This document shows, piece after piece, positions 32,822 through 44,651 of a stretch of 64,000 bases of DNA (positions within the stretch are counted from its first letter, which is position 1; each line of letters opens with the position of its first letter). A model generated the notes under the pieces. The model saw nothing but the letters and a program-made list of their open reading frames with translations, was not told the origin of the DNA and made no database searches. Source of the DNA: Hypomyces perniciosus (lineage: Eukaryota > Ascomycota > Sordariomycetes > Hypocreales > Hypocreaceae); contig SPDT01000003.1 in NCBI GenBank assembly GCA_008477525.1, forward strand, positions 372,001-436,000, in the 5' to 3' direction. The position numbers and the translations under genes were made by a program.

Positions 32822-34213
32822 CTATGCTCTATTCTGCGGCTCTTCCTTGCTCTTGTCCCGCTGCACCTTCGCCCAAGTCAGCAGTATCACTCCCACAATC
32901 ATACAAGCTCCTCCCCACATCTGGGCTACGAGAAAGCTCCCGTTTTCAACCTCGATCAGCTTTCCCGCCATTGGCGGCCCAGTCAGCGCAGATATGCTCA
33001 CAATTGTGAAGATCATGCCGATCAGAGTCCCGCTCTTGCTCAGGTCTTTGGACAGGCCGGCCAGTGTGGCTGGGAACATGGACTGGATTCCCGCACAGAA
33101 GAAGCCGAAGAAGACAACCCAGACATAGTCGCCTGCAATTGATTTCACCGCTGCCCAGGAAAAGATGCATATAGCGACTGACAGCACTGTAGGGATCAAG
33201 GTATTGACTGCGCCAAAGTATCGGTCGGCCAAGTATGCAGGGAGCAGACGTCCTGGAACTCCCACGCCATTGATAATCATCAATATTGTGAAGGATGTCG
33301 ATTGTGTCCCTCCAAGACTATCTATGGCGTATGCACGCGCCTTTGGCAGATCAGCAAAACAACCATCCTGCGGATCAGAGCATGAAGAAGGGGACTCACG
33401 TAGTAGTATGCAAAGTAGGTTGCCCACAGCGTGAAGAACATGCCAATGGCAAAGAGGAGATACGACGTCTCCTTGAACGCTTTGAGCTCAACAAGAGCGC
33501 CAGACTTGCGTGGCGGCAGTCTTGTCTTAACCAGCGAGATGACAATGATACTGCTAACAAGAACCATCAAGCCCAAGGCCCGCACTGTCCAGCCGAACCC
33601 AACACGCGGGATCAGTTGCTGGGCGATCAGAGGATAAATCAACCCTCCTACACTAGCACCGCAAGTAACCAGTGAGACAGCCAGTGTCTTCTTTTTGGTA
33701 AAGTATGTCGAGACGTTGGCAATGGTCGGGGCAAAGACAATGCCGCATCCCAAGCCCTGACACAGTCCCTGGGCAAGAAACAACTGCCAATACGTGCTGG
33801 CCACGCTCGTCATGAAGATTCCGATGAGCTGCATCAAGGATCCCACAACCAACATCGTTTTGTAGTATCCAGCGTCGAAGGCTCGGCCGGAAAAGATACC
33901 GACGAGGAAGACGAGACATGCTTGAATACTGCCAACCCAAGATACGGCCGAAGGATCTACGGATAGCGTCTTCACATAGTAGGGCTAGAAGATGCCGAAA
34001 CTGATGATGTATCCCCAAGTGTTGAAGACGACTAAATGGCCTGCCACAACTTGAAGCCAAGCCACAAGGCCGCCGTCGGGAGGAGGCTCTATGTCGTTAT
34101 GAGGGACAGTCTCGGTGCAGTCGGCGATTTCATGTCAAGTTGACTATGGTCGGCTTGGGTTGAACGGTAACTTTTTCCAGGGGTGTTTCGACGAGCACTG
34201 TTGTAGTTGCCAT
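32822..34213 (-). pseudogene. Broken monocarboxylate-type MFS transporter
   Basis: Two coding blocks (34213-33400 and 33340-32822, intron GTGAGT..AAAG) encode an MFS protein of the fungal monocarboxylate/riboflavin transporter type. It has PPDGGLVAWLQVVAGHLVVFN at span 1, TKKKTLAVSLVTCGASVGG in the central part, and a second half from ARAYAIDSLGG to the C-terminus. Two lesions are seen. From the ATG at 34213 the frame meets TGA at 34132-34130 and must shift by one base to reach HEIADCTETVPHND. A TAG at 33987-33985 lies where the family has FGIFQPYY, so CAG probably became TAG. The rest is well kept, so loss is recent, or the sequence is faulty there. Confidence 0.72.
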
Positions 34214-35312
34214 TGTGGGATTCTGCGCCCTGATGGGAATTCACAGTGAAACAAGTGACCCGGGGGGGCTATGTGACTAAACCGCAACACACAAGATCTA
34301 TGTCATATACATATATATATATGTATGATGTTTTTGATGAGTAAATCTACGGGTTGTTTCTGCCGATATCGCTGCATATGCATCAAGCTTGTCGCCCAAG
34401 GAACACGAGACACTGCTAGTGCTCCATGATGCAGGATGAATAGAGCTAGATGACGAGTCGGTCTGTGACTGTATGTCTAGCAGCACAACAGAAATGAAGC
34501 CTCACGGGTTGTGGTAGAGCATGTAGCCACGCAGTATTATGCGACAACAAAGGTACACATTGAGATCAATATCACTGTTTAAACAAATTAAACAGTTAAG
34601 CAAATTTAGCTATACTCTGCATGTATAGAACATTCGAAACTGTGGAGCCAGATAACTCGGTAGTTGGAGGTGGACCAGGCTGAGGCAGTGACATATTGTC
34701 CGGGGTAATCTAGAGTAAAGCAAGATATAAGGATATAATTTGTAAACACAGAGGAGGAAGCAGCACATCTATGTACCATGCCGGTTAATGTCTTTAAACT
34801 ACATCATCCTAGTAAATCTGCCCCTATTCTGCAGTTGTCAATCATCTGGGGTCAGCCAACCAAGGAGCCTTGTCATCGGTCCGATCACCCGGCGGAAACG
34901 CCGCGAATTCTCCGTCTTCCGGGCATCGGCGCCGACTTTGATTTGTAATGCCATTCATTACAGCAAGCCGTCTGGCGGAGCTCCGTTGCCCTTTTGTCAG
35001 CGATATTATCTGATTCGATCTGCACGTCAGCCATAGGCCCATATCTCGAGTCCGGTAAAAAATGATCGATCGCTTTTTATCGGCATCGGCCCGCAGCTGA
35101 AAGAATTGCAAACTACGGAGTACTACGCCCTGTGAATCCTTTGGATGGGATCAACAAACCGCGCACCAATCGTAGAGTAGATCGACGTTGTGTTCAAGAG
35201 TACTCCGTAAAAGGGCGTTATATATTGTATTGATTGGATACATATATATACAGAAGTTTCTTTGCTGGCCCCTATCTACTCCATATCCTCTTAATCCTCA
35301 GTCTTCTTCACC
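34214..35312. other. Divergent intergenic region
   Basis: About 1.1 kb between the start of the broken MFS gene and the GST gene. There is no coding pattern. It holds an alternating TA run at 34304-34325, TACGGAGTA-type palindromes at 35113-35124 and 35200-35209, and two TATATA stretches at 35217-35250 that could serve as TATA for the GST gene. Confidence 0.5.
34304..34325. repeat. (TA)n tract
   Basis: An alternating TA run interrupted by CA/TG, upstream of the broken MFS gene. Confidence 0.8.
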
Positions 35313-36008
35313 ATGACTTACACCCTCTATATCGGCAACAAGCGCTACTCATCCTGGTCCATGCGACCATGGGTCCTCCTCAAAGCCCTCCAGGTTCCGT
35401 TTGAGGAGAAGCTCTATTTCTTCAAGGCCGGCCAGCTCCAACCCGAGTTCCTCGCCTTCTCTCCTAGCGGCAAAGTGCCCTGCCTCCACGACGGAAGCAA
35501 CTCAGTCGTCGTCTGGGACTCACTCGCCATCGCCGAGTATATCGCTGAGAAGCATCCGAGCGCATGGCCCAGAGATATTGCGGCCCGTGCCTTTGCCCGG
35601 TGCGCTGCCGCTGAGATGCATTCCGGTTTTTCTGCCATCCGAAACGAGTGCTCCATGAACGTGGCGCTGCGCATTGAGCTGGGAGAGCCCAGTGAAGCTC
35701 TGCAGCGTGATCTCGATCGCTTCACTGCTTTATTCAAGGAGGGTCTAGAGAAGTTTGGAGGACCCTGGTTGGCGGGCAACGAGTTCACAGTTGTCGATGC
35801 CTTCTATGCGCCAATTGCGTCGCGGTGCAAGACCTTTGGAATCAAGCTAGAGGGAGCTGCCGGCGAATATATCGATCGTCTGTACGATCACCCTGCTGTC
35901 CAGGAGTGGATTCAGCAAGGCATTGTTGAGCAAGGAATAGAGCCTAGCAAAGAGGCAGACGGCATTGCAGGTCGCAAGGTGCTAGAGAATTTGGCCGAGT
36001 CCAAGTAG
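35313..36008 (+). CDS. Glutathione S-transferase, bacterial-like
   Basis: A single exon of 231 residues. The thioredoxin-like N-terminal domain begins TLYIGNKRYSSWSMRPWVLL and has the cis-proline segment SGKVPCL and the glutathione-contact DSLAIAEYIAEKHP. A helical C-terminal domain follows (PWLAGNEFTVVDAFYAPIASR). The SSWSMRPW start is typical of a bacterial GST group that also occurs in some fungi. The family joins glutathione to electrophiles or reduces them. The gene has no intron and sits between a broken transporter and a GIT1-like gene; horizontal origin is possible but unproven. TATA-like stretches lie 60-95 bp upstream. Confidence 0.9.
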   Translation: MTYTLYIGNKRYSSWSMRPWVLLKALQVPFEEKLYFFKAGQLQPEFLAFSPSGKVPCLHDGSNSVVVWDSLAIAEYIAEKHPSAWPRDIAARAFARCAAAEMHSGFSAIRNECSMNVALRIELGEPSEALQRDLDRFTALFKEGLEKFGGPWLAGNEFTVVDAFYAPIASRCKTFGIKLEGAAGEYIDRLYDHPAVQEWIQQGIVEQGIEPSKEADGIAGRKVLENLAESK

Positions 36009-36058
36009 ACTCGCCCGTGCGGTATTGTTACGATTAATTATAAGTACCTCAACAGCAC

Positions 36059-37792
36059 CTATGCTTTCAGTCCCATGTTGCTAGTGTCATATCCGTTTTC
36101 CTCCAAGTACGCCTTGAACCGAGCATCCTCATCTTCCAGTGCCTTCGGAGCCTGTCGGGGGTTGTTAGCATCACTGATATCTCATCTCAGGAGAGCCGCG
36201 CTGAAGCACTTACGTTAGGGATGAGGAACCACACGAACATAATACCAACCACCGAGACGCCACTTCCAATCAAGAACACAGTCTGCTGGCCGACAACCTG
36301 ATCCTTGTAGCTGCTGAGGACTTTGCTCAGAGCCGTCGTACCAATAGCCGCACCGACTTTTCCAATAGCAGCCGCGAAGCCCAAGAAAGTTCCTCGCACC
36401 GGCGTAGCGAAGGATTCACTTGAAACCAAAAAGTTGCAGTCACCAGGGCCGACAGACAAGAATGTCTGAAAAAGAGCGTACAAGACGACGAAAAGCGGGA
36501 AGATGTTGTTGAGCTTGAGCATCGCTCCACCGATGGCAAAGCCGAAGACACAGACAATAGACCAGCCCAGAGCGTACGTCTGCTTGCGACCGATACGATC
36601 CATCATCATGGCACCGATAAACGCTCCGGGTAAAGCAAAGAAGTTGACTAAAGCAGAATAGCCGGTCGACTCGATCAATGTAAGATTATTGGAGAAACCA
36701 GAGACGAGTGTCGGTGCGAGGAGGTTGAACGGGTACACGACGAAGTCGTAGAGGAACCAGGCGCCGCAGCATCCCAAGAGGGCCTTCCAGTAAAACTTAA
36801 TGGCCAACTTATATGGGATGTTCTTCTGAATGGCATGTTTTCGATACTGCTTCGAGTCGGCCAGGCGCATTCGGAAGAAGAAAATGAACAGTGGCAGCTA
36901 TAATGTGCTCAGCGTGTGAACCAATTTACATGGCGAAAGGGGGAGTGGGGGAGCATTACCACAATACCAATACCGAAGCAGATTCTCCAGATTCCGTCGC
37001 TTGCGGTGTCCTTATAGGCGGCCAGGACGATCAAGGAGACAATACTTGAGGCGACGAATCCTGAGATAATGGCTGCGTTGGTCGAGACGGCAACGAGCAT
37101 TCCACGTCTCTTCCTCATCTTCTCCGAGTCGTCGGCGCACTCCAGAGCCTGAGTCGTGCAGACGGCATATTCACCACCTTGAAACAACATTGTTAGATAC
37201 CTCTCCCCCCATCATTTTGACGTGGTTAATCGACATACCAGCACCCACTCCGGCCACACCACGGCCAATTACCATCATCCACAGCATTCCCTCAACGGTA
37301 GTTCCATGAGCAGCCGTCGCGATAACGATTCCCTAGATATGATTGTCGTTTAGACATGGACTGAGTCAAGACACTGTCAAGACCGACAATACTTACGAGG
37401 ACCAAGAAGAGGGTTGTGAGAATGATGCCGATACGTCGCCCAAATCGGTCAATGCAGAGACCAAATATCAGCATGCCGAAGATATCACCGATGAGAATTG
37501 AGTTGGAAAGTCTCGTTTTGACATCAGCCGTCATCTCTTTGGGATAGCTATGGTTGCCTCGGTTAGTGATAAGATCCTACTTGAAGTGACGGAGGGATAA
37601 TCACAGCTTAGACAGCACGCTCTGCATATACCCGATGACCTGAATGTTGTAGCCATCGGAGAAGAGAGCAACGCCCTGGACCAGCACGTCCAGATTTCCA
37701 ACACGTCTCGCTGGAGCTGGAGACGGGACATCATTCTCAGAGGAAACGGTCACGTCCGCGTCGGATTTCGTTCGTTCCTTCGGGCTATCCAT
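36059..37792 (-). CDS. GIT1-like MFS transporter (glycerophosphodiester or phosphate uptake)
   Basis: Six exons (37792-37605, 37547-37397, 37332-37239, 37177-36960, 36897-36214, 36151-36059) give 475 residues and all phases agree. It is an MFS protein of the phosphate:H+ symporter type. Features: DVLVQGVALFSDGYNIQVIG in span 1, FGLCIDRFGRRIG between spans 2 and 3, GRGVAGVGAGGEYAV in span 4, WFLYDFVVYPFNLLAPTL in span 7, and DRIGRKQTYALG. These match yeast Git1, which imports glycerophosphoinositol and glycerophosphocholine as phosphate sources. The substrate here is inferred. It is divergent from a PhoD-like phosphatase across a promoter with four CACGTG words. Confidence 0.87.
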
Positions 37793-38954
37793 GGCGAATG
37801 GAGAATGGTAAATCTTTCCAACAAGTCCGTAATGCTGCAATGGCAGGTTGTCAGTACTGAGATTTAAAAGGTGCCAAAACCGCAGCCCTGTGTTTTGTCC
37901 TCCTGTCAACAGCAAAGGGTTCCTCTCCTCGACGAGGCCGGCAGGTTCGTCATCTTTTATCAATTCATAGATCTAATCAACGAGGTTGAAGTTTTGAGCT
38001 CGTATTCGCACGTGGGAAGGACTTTTGTGTAATTGGATGGATGTTTGATCTGCAATTAATTCTTCGCTTATACGGAACATGGCTTCACTTTTTTTTTGGT
38101 ATGGATAGAATGCCTGCCAAACCCGTCTGTAAAAGTCTTAGCCATCACACTCACCTGAGGCTTCTCATTAGCCTCAACAATAGTAGAGAATGATTACGAC
38201 GACCTAGTATATTGCATTTCTTCCGTAGTGATCAATATAAATCAGTGTCATCTAATTCATGGGTTCGGGAAGTGGCCGAGACCCGCTGAGTAAGGAACTC
38301 ATTTATGACAAAGGGCAGCACGTGGGTAAGCAATTGTATGTCATTGAACATCGGCTAAAAGCCTTTCTTCACAACCTCCAGAATACGGAGCAGTATACTC
38401 CGTACGGAGTACGGAGTTTATAGCCATAGAAAGATAGGAGACTATTGAGGAATCATTCCTGGGACCATCAGTGGAGAGGTTTCCGGCTAATTCTGGTTAG
38501 CATTGCGAATTCGGATGTTGCAAACCGATGCCCAACCACGTGGGACGCAGTCTGTGCACTATTGCCTCGGGACTTTTGTTTATCTACCGCTTCTATTGGT
38601 GACATATTACTGATTACTAGGACGATCTGTTTGACCGAGCCGTAGGGCCTCTGGATACTAGTACTAGTAGTAGTTACTATTCATCATATCTGGATGGGTG
38701 GAGAAACAATGTCTCCTCGCTCGGGAGCGGAGGTGCAATACCGGAGCAGCACGTGGCCTTGAACTCGTGAATCGGTTCATCGTAAATGGATAAAGGTTTA
38801 GATAGAGTAAATGTAGGCTAATGATATGAACGGCTTTACACGCCTCCTTGCCATTGGCCCGAGTCTGACCAAAAATGTCAATGATGCCTCACAGCGGCCC
38901 AATGTTCAACCTCACAAACACATCAGTAACGTTCCCCAATTCAAGGTTCCCGAA
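37793..38954. promoter_or_regulatory. Divergent promoter with four CACGTG sites
   Basis: This 1.16 kb region lies between the GIT1-like and PhoD-like genes. CACGTG occurs at 38009-38014, 38319-38324, 38537-38542 and 38750-38755. The first three are followed by GG and so read CACGTGGG, the high-affinity form of the Pho4 site in yeast; NUC-1/PalcA-type regulators in filamentous fungi recognise the same core. A compact array of TACGGAGTA palindromes lies at 38392-38417. No ORF in this stretch looks real. Confidence 0.7.
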
Positions 38955-40671
38955 ATGTTTCTGTCTTCGGTCTTGGATGCCATCGTGGGGGTTGCGACAC
39001 TCAGTCTCAGACTGAATGCTGTCATCTTCACCCAATTTGTAAGTTGCACAGTTCAATGTGACTTCGGTCTCATGACTCATGACTTATTCCTTACCCTAGC
39101 ACCCCATCGGATATATTTATCTGAACCGCGTCTACGCCAGCTTCGTCACCTATATACTAGGGGTCCTTTTACGATTTGCCTTTGGTCGACAAGGTCATGG
39201 ATCGTTCAACCGCCATCATCCAGTCTCGATCCTGTTATTAGGCAACGTCAATCCGCGACGGCCCGTTCTATCATTAGCTTCCCTCTTCCTAAATTTCTTC
39301 AGTATTTTCTCGGTTTGTGACTTCATCTACCGTGGCCACGTGTTCCATCAATCTTACGACTTGTCATTTTCTCGTGTCGGCTATGTGGATGAAGCTTCAG
39401 CGCGGGTGACTATCCGCGCTCCTTCAGCTCCAAATGTGCCAGTTGAGTTGATCTTGACCCTTCGATCTGTCCCAGAGAAGGTCGTCGCGACACAGGTCAA
39501 GCCAGCAACATCTGAAAGTGACTACATGTCAACATTTATCTTCACCAACCTGCAAGCGGACACTGAATATCAATACGTTACCAATGCGAGCCACATGGGA
39601 ACATTTCGCACCGCACAGGTCGACCCCAAGCGATGGAGTCTCGTGTCAACAAGTTGTATTACACCTTTTTATCCTTACAAGCCTTGGGACCATGCACTGC
39701 GAGTTCAAGGTCTCGAGCATCTCGACAAGCACCTGTCCACCGAGCCTGTCGATATGATGCTCTTTCTAGGCGACTTCATCTACATCGATCTGCCCATAGC
39801 ACATGGATTCACACAAGAGCACTACGTCACAGCGTACCGAAAAGTCTACGCATCAAAAAGTTGGACCTCAAGGCTACGCTCTCTTCCTTGGGTACACGTC
39901 TATGATGACCATGAGATCATCAATGACGCAACTAAAGAAGAGACCGAATTATATCCATTAGCCATGAGGCCTTTCCGCGATTACCAAGGAGAGGCTAATC
40001 CATCTTCCACGCTAGGACAAGACAAGACGCACTTCGTGTTCAATCGAGGCGATGTTTCGTTCTTTGTCCTTGATACGCGACGCTACAGATCAGACAACAC
40101 ATTAGCTGATGGCCCAGAGAAGACAATGCTTGGAGATGCTCAGCTCGCCGACTTGGAGCATTGGCTAGATGCAGAACAACGCTGGCAAGTGGTCGTCAGC
40201 AGTGTACCCTTCACTCGGAACTGGCGTGGACCCGATTCAGCCGATAGTTGGTCCGGGTACCTGTGGGAACGAGACAGGATTCTGGACAAGATGAAGCAGA
40301 CTGATGGTGTTGTCATCTTGAGTGGTGTAAGTTCTATTTCGAAGCGTTTGATCAAGAAGAGTAGAGTTGATGAGTTCTTATCATAGGACCGGCATGAACA
40401 TGCAACAACGTTGTTTCCTTCTGGTGACAAGGGAGGAAAAGACGTTATCGAGTTTTCCACGTCGCCGTTGAATCAGTTCTATGAGCCCTTTGTCCGTTAT
40501 CATAAGCAGGTTGAGGACACAGATATCTCGATATATTCGCATGCGCCAGGTAACTCGAAATTCGGGATCGTCACTTTCGACACGTCAAATGAGAAGCGTC
40601 TAGATGTTCACTATAAGCTAGTGGTTGATGGTGATCAGGTATGGACGTATAACTGGACCTATGATAAGTGA
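38955..40671 (+). CDS. PhoD-like phosphatase with membrane-spanning N-terminus
   Basis: Three exons (38955-39038, 39100-40326, 40387-40671) give 531 residues. The N-terminus has three hydrophobic segments (about residues 1-28, 37-56 and 78-98), so the enzyme is membrane bound. The metallophosphoesterase part has VSTSCI, LFLGDFIYID (metal aspartate), YDDHEIIND (conserved DDHE), FFVLDTRRYR, and SGDRHEH formed across the last splice. PhoD-type enzymes cleave phosphodiesters and monoesters. The start ATG at 38955 lies directly before the first membrane segment; an upstream in-frame extension exists but has no hydrophobic start. The shared promoter with a GIT1-like transporter fits a joint role in phosphate scavenging. 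Confidence 0.88.
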
Positions 40672-42471
40672 TGGAGATGAAGCTGCCGATAGCTATTATG
40701 TAACACTATTAGTAAAGACATCAAGGTTCCTAGGGAGATGTTCTTAATCGAGATTGTAAATGTAAGAGAGCAAGGAGCCCCACACCGCGGAGCTGAGGTT
40801 CATTACTTCGTAGACTGGGGCGAAATACTGTAGACTATTAATACTTGCTTACCAATATTGGGCTGACGTTGCGACTACTACTGCTCAAGTACTACGCCAT
40901 GGAGGTATACTTTGTCTGACTATAAAATCTCCTCAATCTCCATGCAGTTAGCAGAGAAGGCTCATAGCGTGTTATCCTTGGTGAAAGTATCTCTCGGATA
41001 ATACGGAGTACAGGTCTGGTTATAAAAATACGGGCATAATACGAGGAATACTACGGAGCAGCCGGTCCGTATTTAGGAGTCCGAGGTCACATGTAAGCAA
41101 CGCATCTAGTTTCCTAAGCACTTGAACTGAGTAGCCGGGAAATCATAACATATGAGAAATATACACCTCTTTATACACATCTGTCTGAGAGATCAACAGG
41201 GGTGGAATTGAGACGCCTGACGCCCACATCTTGTGTTATGACAGCTGACTACATGAACCCGTTACGTGACACATGGGTCAACTAGCGAACTGGTTCGAAG
41301 ATATGATACATGTAGTGAAAGGGTATTGCATGGTGCTGCTTATTGGAATCCATACAGAGAAGCTCATTAACAGAAATGCGAGAGTTGATTTATCAGGCTT
41401 AGTATTAAGGCTGTAAACTTGCCATTCAATAGTTGCTTCAAATCTAATGGTTTCAGGAACTACCTATCCATCTGCATATCTACATGACAGATTTAACCTG
41501 TTTATAGATCATTGAAGCACATACTATTGAGAATTACCTTGACTCATCGCGCGTTTCGTTCAATTGGATTTGTGATCGCAGAGAAAAATATCTTCTTCTC
41601 CGGATTTTCTTAGTGTGCCGTAGCAGGAATTCCAGGTTACCAATGACCACACGGCCAAGCGACCTTGCAGAAGGTAACGTCATAGCCTCTCTAAAATAAC
41701 TGCATTGTTCGCATGCCGACAAGCAATACTAACCAGAGCACTGGGTTCAAGCGCTTCTGCATTTATAATGCTTCATTAAAGTAGAATATAAGTCGATTGC
41801 TAAGAGATGGCGATGATGCATGGCTAACAAGAGAACTTCGGTGTCCGTAGAGTCCCGAGGGATAGAGATAACGAATACGATAAGTTTCTGCATAACATAG
41901 AACCTCTTCTTGATCCCCGATACTCTATATATATATACGCACAACATCCAACGGCACTAATATGGAGTACAGTCGGCGACACAGGTCTCCGGCTAGGTTA
42001 CTTCGTAGACTTGGATTGCAAAGGGGATCATTCATACCTTCTCCGCCTCTTCCCTTTCCTCCATCTATTTAAGTATGCGGTATTGGGCAGTCCCCCTCTC
42101 CGGAGAACAAGAGGGTGATTTTCCATTCAGATAGATTAATATTCACTGCTACCTCCCCTCTGGAGTATCTGTTGGCTCTCTTGCCGAACGTATCAGATGA
42201 GTGCACTAAGCTTGTTCAGGTTATGCATTAATATTGTATGGGAAATAATATTATTAGTACTACTAGTAGTCCGTAGTAGCCCAAGGCCCAATCGGATTAC
42301 GGTACGCAATTAAAACAGCCAACTAGGTTAATGCGGAGACTAATGCAACACATGCAATTAAAGATATCGACGCGATATTCAACTTCAAGGGTCGCGATAC
42401 TAGAAGTTGCGTCATCACTTCTCTCCTCTCTTCTCTTCAACCCTCTGCCTCCAGTCACAGGCATCACAAAC
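40672..42471. other. Intergenic, no gene recognised
   Basis: About 1.8 kb between two plus-strand genes. I see no coding pattern, only short frames. It contains TACGGAGTA-type words at 41001-41012 and 41050-41060 and a TAGTAC-rich patch at 42250-42280. The last 150 bp form the promoter of the sugar-porter gene. Confidence 0.5.
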
Positions 42472-44039
42472 ATGGCTGGCCAAGGAATCACTACATATCT
42501 CATCGTCCTCATCGCCATCTCGACGCTTGGGTCGCTGCAATTCGGCCTCCATCTGGTATATTTTACCGCTCTTCCGTCGTCGTCAGGCATGGACGCATGG
42601 CTATTGTCTTGACCTTGACTAACCAAGCCTTCTTCTAGGCCGAGCTCAACGCACCCCAAGATGTCATTTCCTGCCGCAAAAAGTCCAGCTCGACCCTTGA
42701 TCGTATCGCCGGCCTTGTCACGTCCTTGAAAGGCGACTCCAATGGCGGTGTCCAGGACTGTATCCCCATGGACGAAGCCGCCTTTGCGACTGTCTCCTCT
42801 GTTTTCACCGTGGGAGGGTTGATCGGAGCTCTCTGCGCCGGCCCCTTGTCTTCCAAGCGCGGCCGTCTCCTCGCGATGCGACTGACTGCCCTCTTCTACA
42901 TCGTCGGCTCCTTGACCGAGAGCATCGCGAGCAGCGTCTTCGTCATGGCTTTCGGCCGATTCTTATCTGGTATTGGAGCTGGAGCATCTACAGTTATTGT
43001 ACCTCTCTACATCAGCGAGATCTGTCCTCCCAGCGCAAGAGGCTTCTTCGGCGCCATGACCCAGATTTCGATCAATGTCGGCATTGTCCTGACGCAGACG
43101 CTGGGTTTCTTCTGGAGCTACGGTAGTGCTTGGCGATGGATCCTGCGCGTGGGGGCTCTTTGTGCCGCTACGCAAGCTGTAGGGCTGTTGATTGTCCCCG
43201 AGAGCCCAGCATGGCTCGCTTTACACGGCGACGTTTCAAAGGCCAGGAAGACTCTGCAGAGGATCCGAGGCCACGCGATCGACATCCGAGAAGAAACCGG
43301 AGACTGGGGCCGAGAGAACGCAGACGATACTACAGAGGAGGAAGGTCTCCTTACTCAAGCCGACGAGGCACCCCCAACTGCAGTTGCTGCAAAGAACGAA
43401 CCTGTCCACGTTGGTTTCTTACAAGTCGTCAGAAATCCTCACACCAGGCCTGTCATCATTGCGCTTGTTGGCATCATGTTCGTCCAACAGTTCTGTGGAA
43501 TCAACTCGGTCGTCATGTATTCCGTCTCCTTGTTAGCCGACCTCCTCCCCATCTCTTCGTCTCTTCTCAGCATTCTCGTCTCGCTAGTGAACTTGGTCAC
43601 AACAATCGCATGCTCTCCTCTCCCCGACCGCTTGGGACGCAAGACCTGTCTTATGATGTCAATCATGGGCCAAGGCACCAGCTCCCTTATTCTTGCCCTG
43701 TCTATTGTGTTTGGGTTCAAGATCCTGTCGGCTCTGGCCGTCCTCTTCTTCGTCGGCTTCTTCGCCGTTGGCCTTGGTCCTGTGCCGTTCATTCTGGCAT
43801 CAGAACTCGTCGGCCAGGAGGCTGTGGGTGCGACGCAGAGTTGGTGTTTGGGCGCCAACTATGTGGCGACCTTCCTCGTGGCACAGTTCTTCCCCATCGT
43901 CAATAAGGCGTTGAACACCTGGCTTGGCGGTCACGGGGGGTGGGTGTACTTTATATTTGCGGGTCTAGCTGCTGGCTCTGTCGTCTTTGTTTCTTGGTCG
44001 TTTAGGTCTCTTCGTTTTCAAGGTGCTACGGGTAATTAG
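42472..44039 (+). CDS. Sugar-porter MFS transporter, VPS73/YBR241C-like
   Basis: Two exons (42472-42555 and 42639-44039) give 494 residues with twelve predicted spans. Seen motifs: FGLHLAELNAPQD formed over the splice, GRFLSGIGAGASTVIVPLYI, PPSARGFFGAMTQISINVG, PESPAWLALHG after span 6, a central loop of about 70 residues with an acidic stretch, QQFCGINSVVMYSV in span 7, and PLPDRLGRKTCL. The AELNAP motif is typical of fungal GLUT-like proteins related to yeast Vps73 and Ybr241c, found at the vacuole. Substrate and membrane are inferred. Confidence 0.88.
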
Positions 44040-44651
44040 TTGACGGGATATTTAGTTGGGAGTTTCAGGTGTTGGAAAGCAAGGGTCCGTCATGGTGTTT
44101 TGGGAGAACTATTTGGGCACTAGGAGAGCGATGGTACTAGGTAGTCAGCGTATCAACTGTACTAAAAAGATCCGTTTCAATTCCATGGGTTGAAGCCACT
44201 GGAGAAGCATTTACCTGACACCGGTGGACCGGGGAATGGCGTCAATGTGCGTGCTGCAGTGCCAACAATCACATCAGAGCCATCACGGTTGATAATTGGA
44301 AAAAAAAAAAGAACAGACTTTTCGTCAATGCCCACCGATCATTACCCATCATGGAACCTGGTCATATACTTCATCCAACACATGGACAGCTGCCTGAACC
44401 GAAAACGCATATTGGACCGAAACCCGAAAACACCGTTGATTTCAATGCTAGTGTATCGTATCGAAGGCAGACCATGGAAAGCCCGAGCCCTCACTTCTTT
44501 CCTCCCAGCCGTTTCTAGAGGTCGTCGACAAGTCCATTCATGCCGAGAAAAAGCCAGCAGCACTCGCAGGTGCGCAAATTGCCCAGTACCACAGCTCCAC
44601 CCCGGTCCCCAGAACCAGCAAGCAACAACACATGGTATTTTGGTTGTGCAT
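44040..44651. other. Convergent intergenic region
   Basis: About 610 bp between the 3' ends of the sugar-porter gene and the eS24 gene, with an A10 run near 44301. No gene is visible; the region should hold two 3' UTRs. Confidence 0.45.

Noticed and set aside
33980..33992. Reading TTCTAG in the broken transporter as an intron acceptor
   Set aside because: Removing upstream sequence to any possible donor would delete the conserved first membrane span; a CAG-to-TAG change explains the site better.
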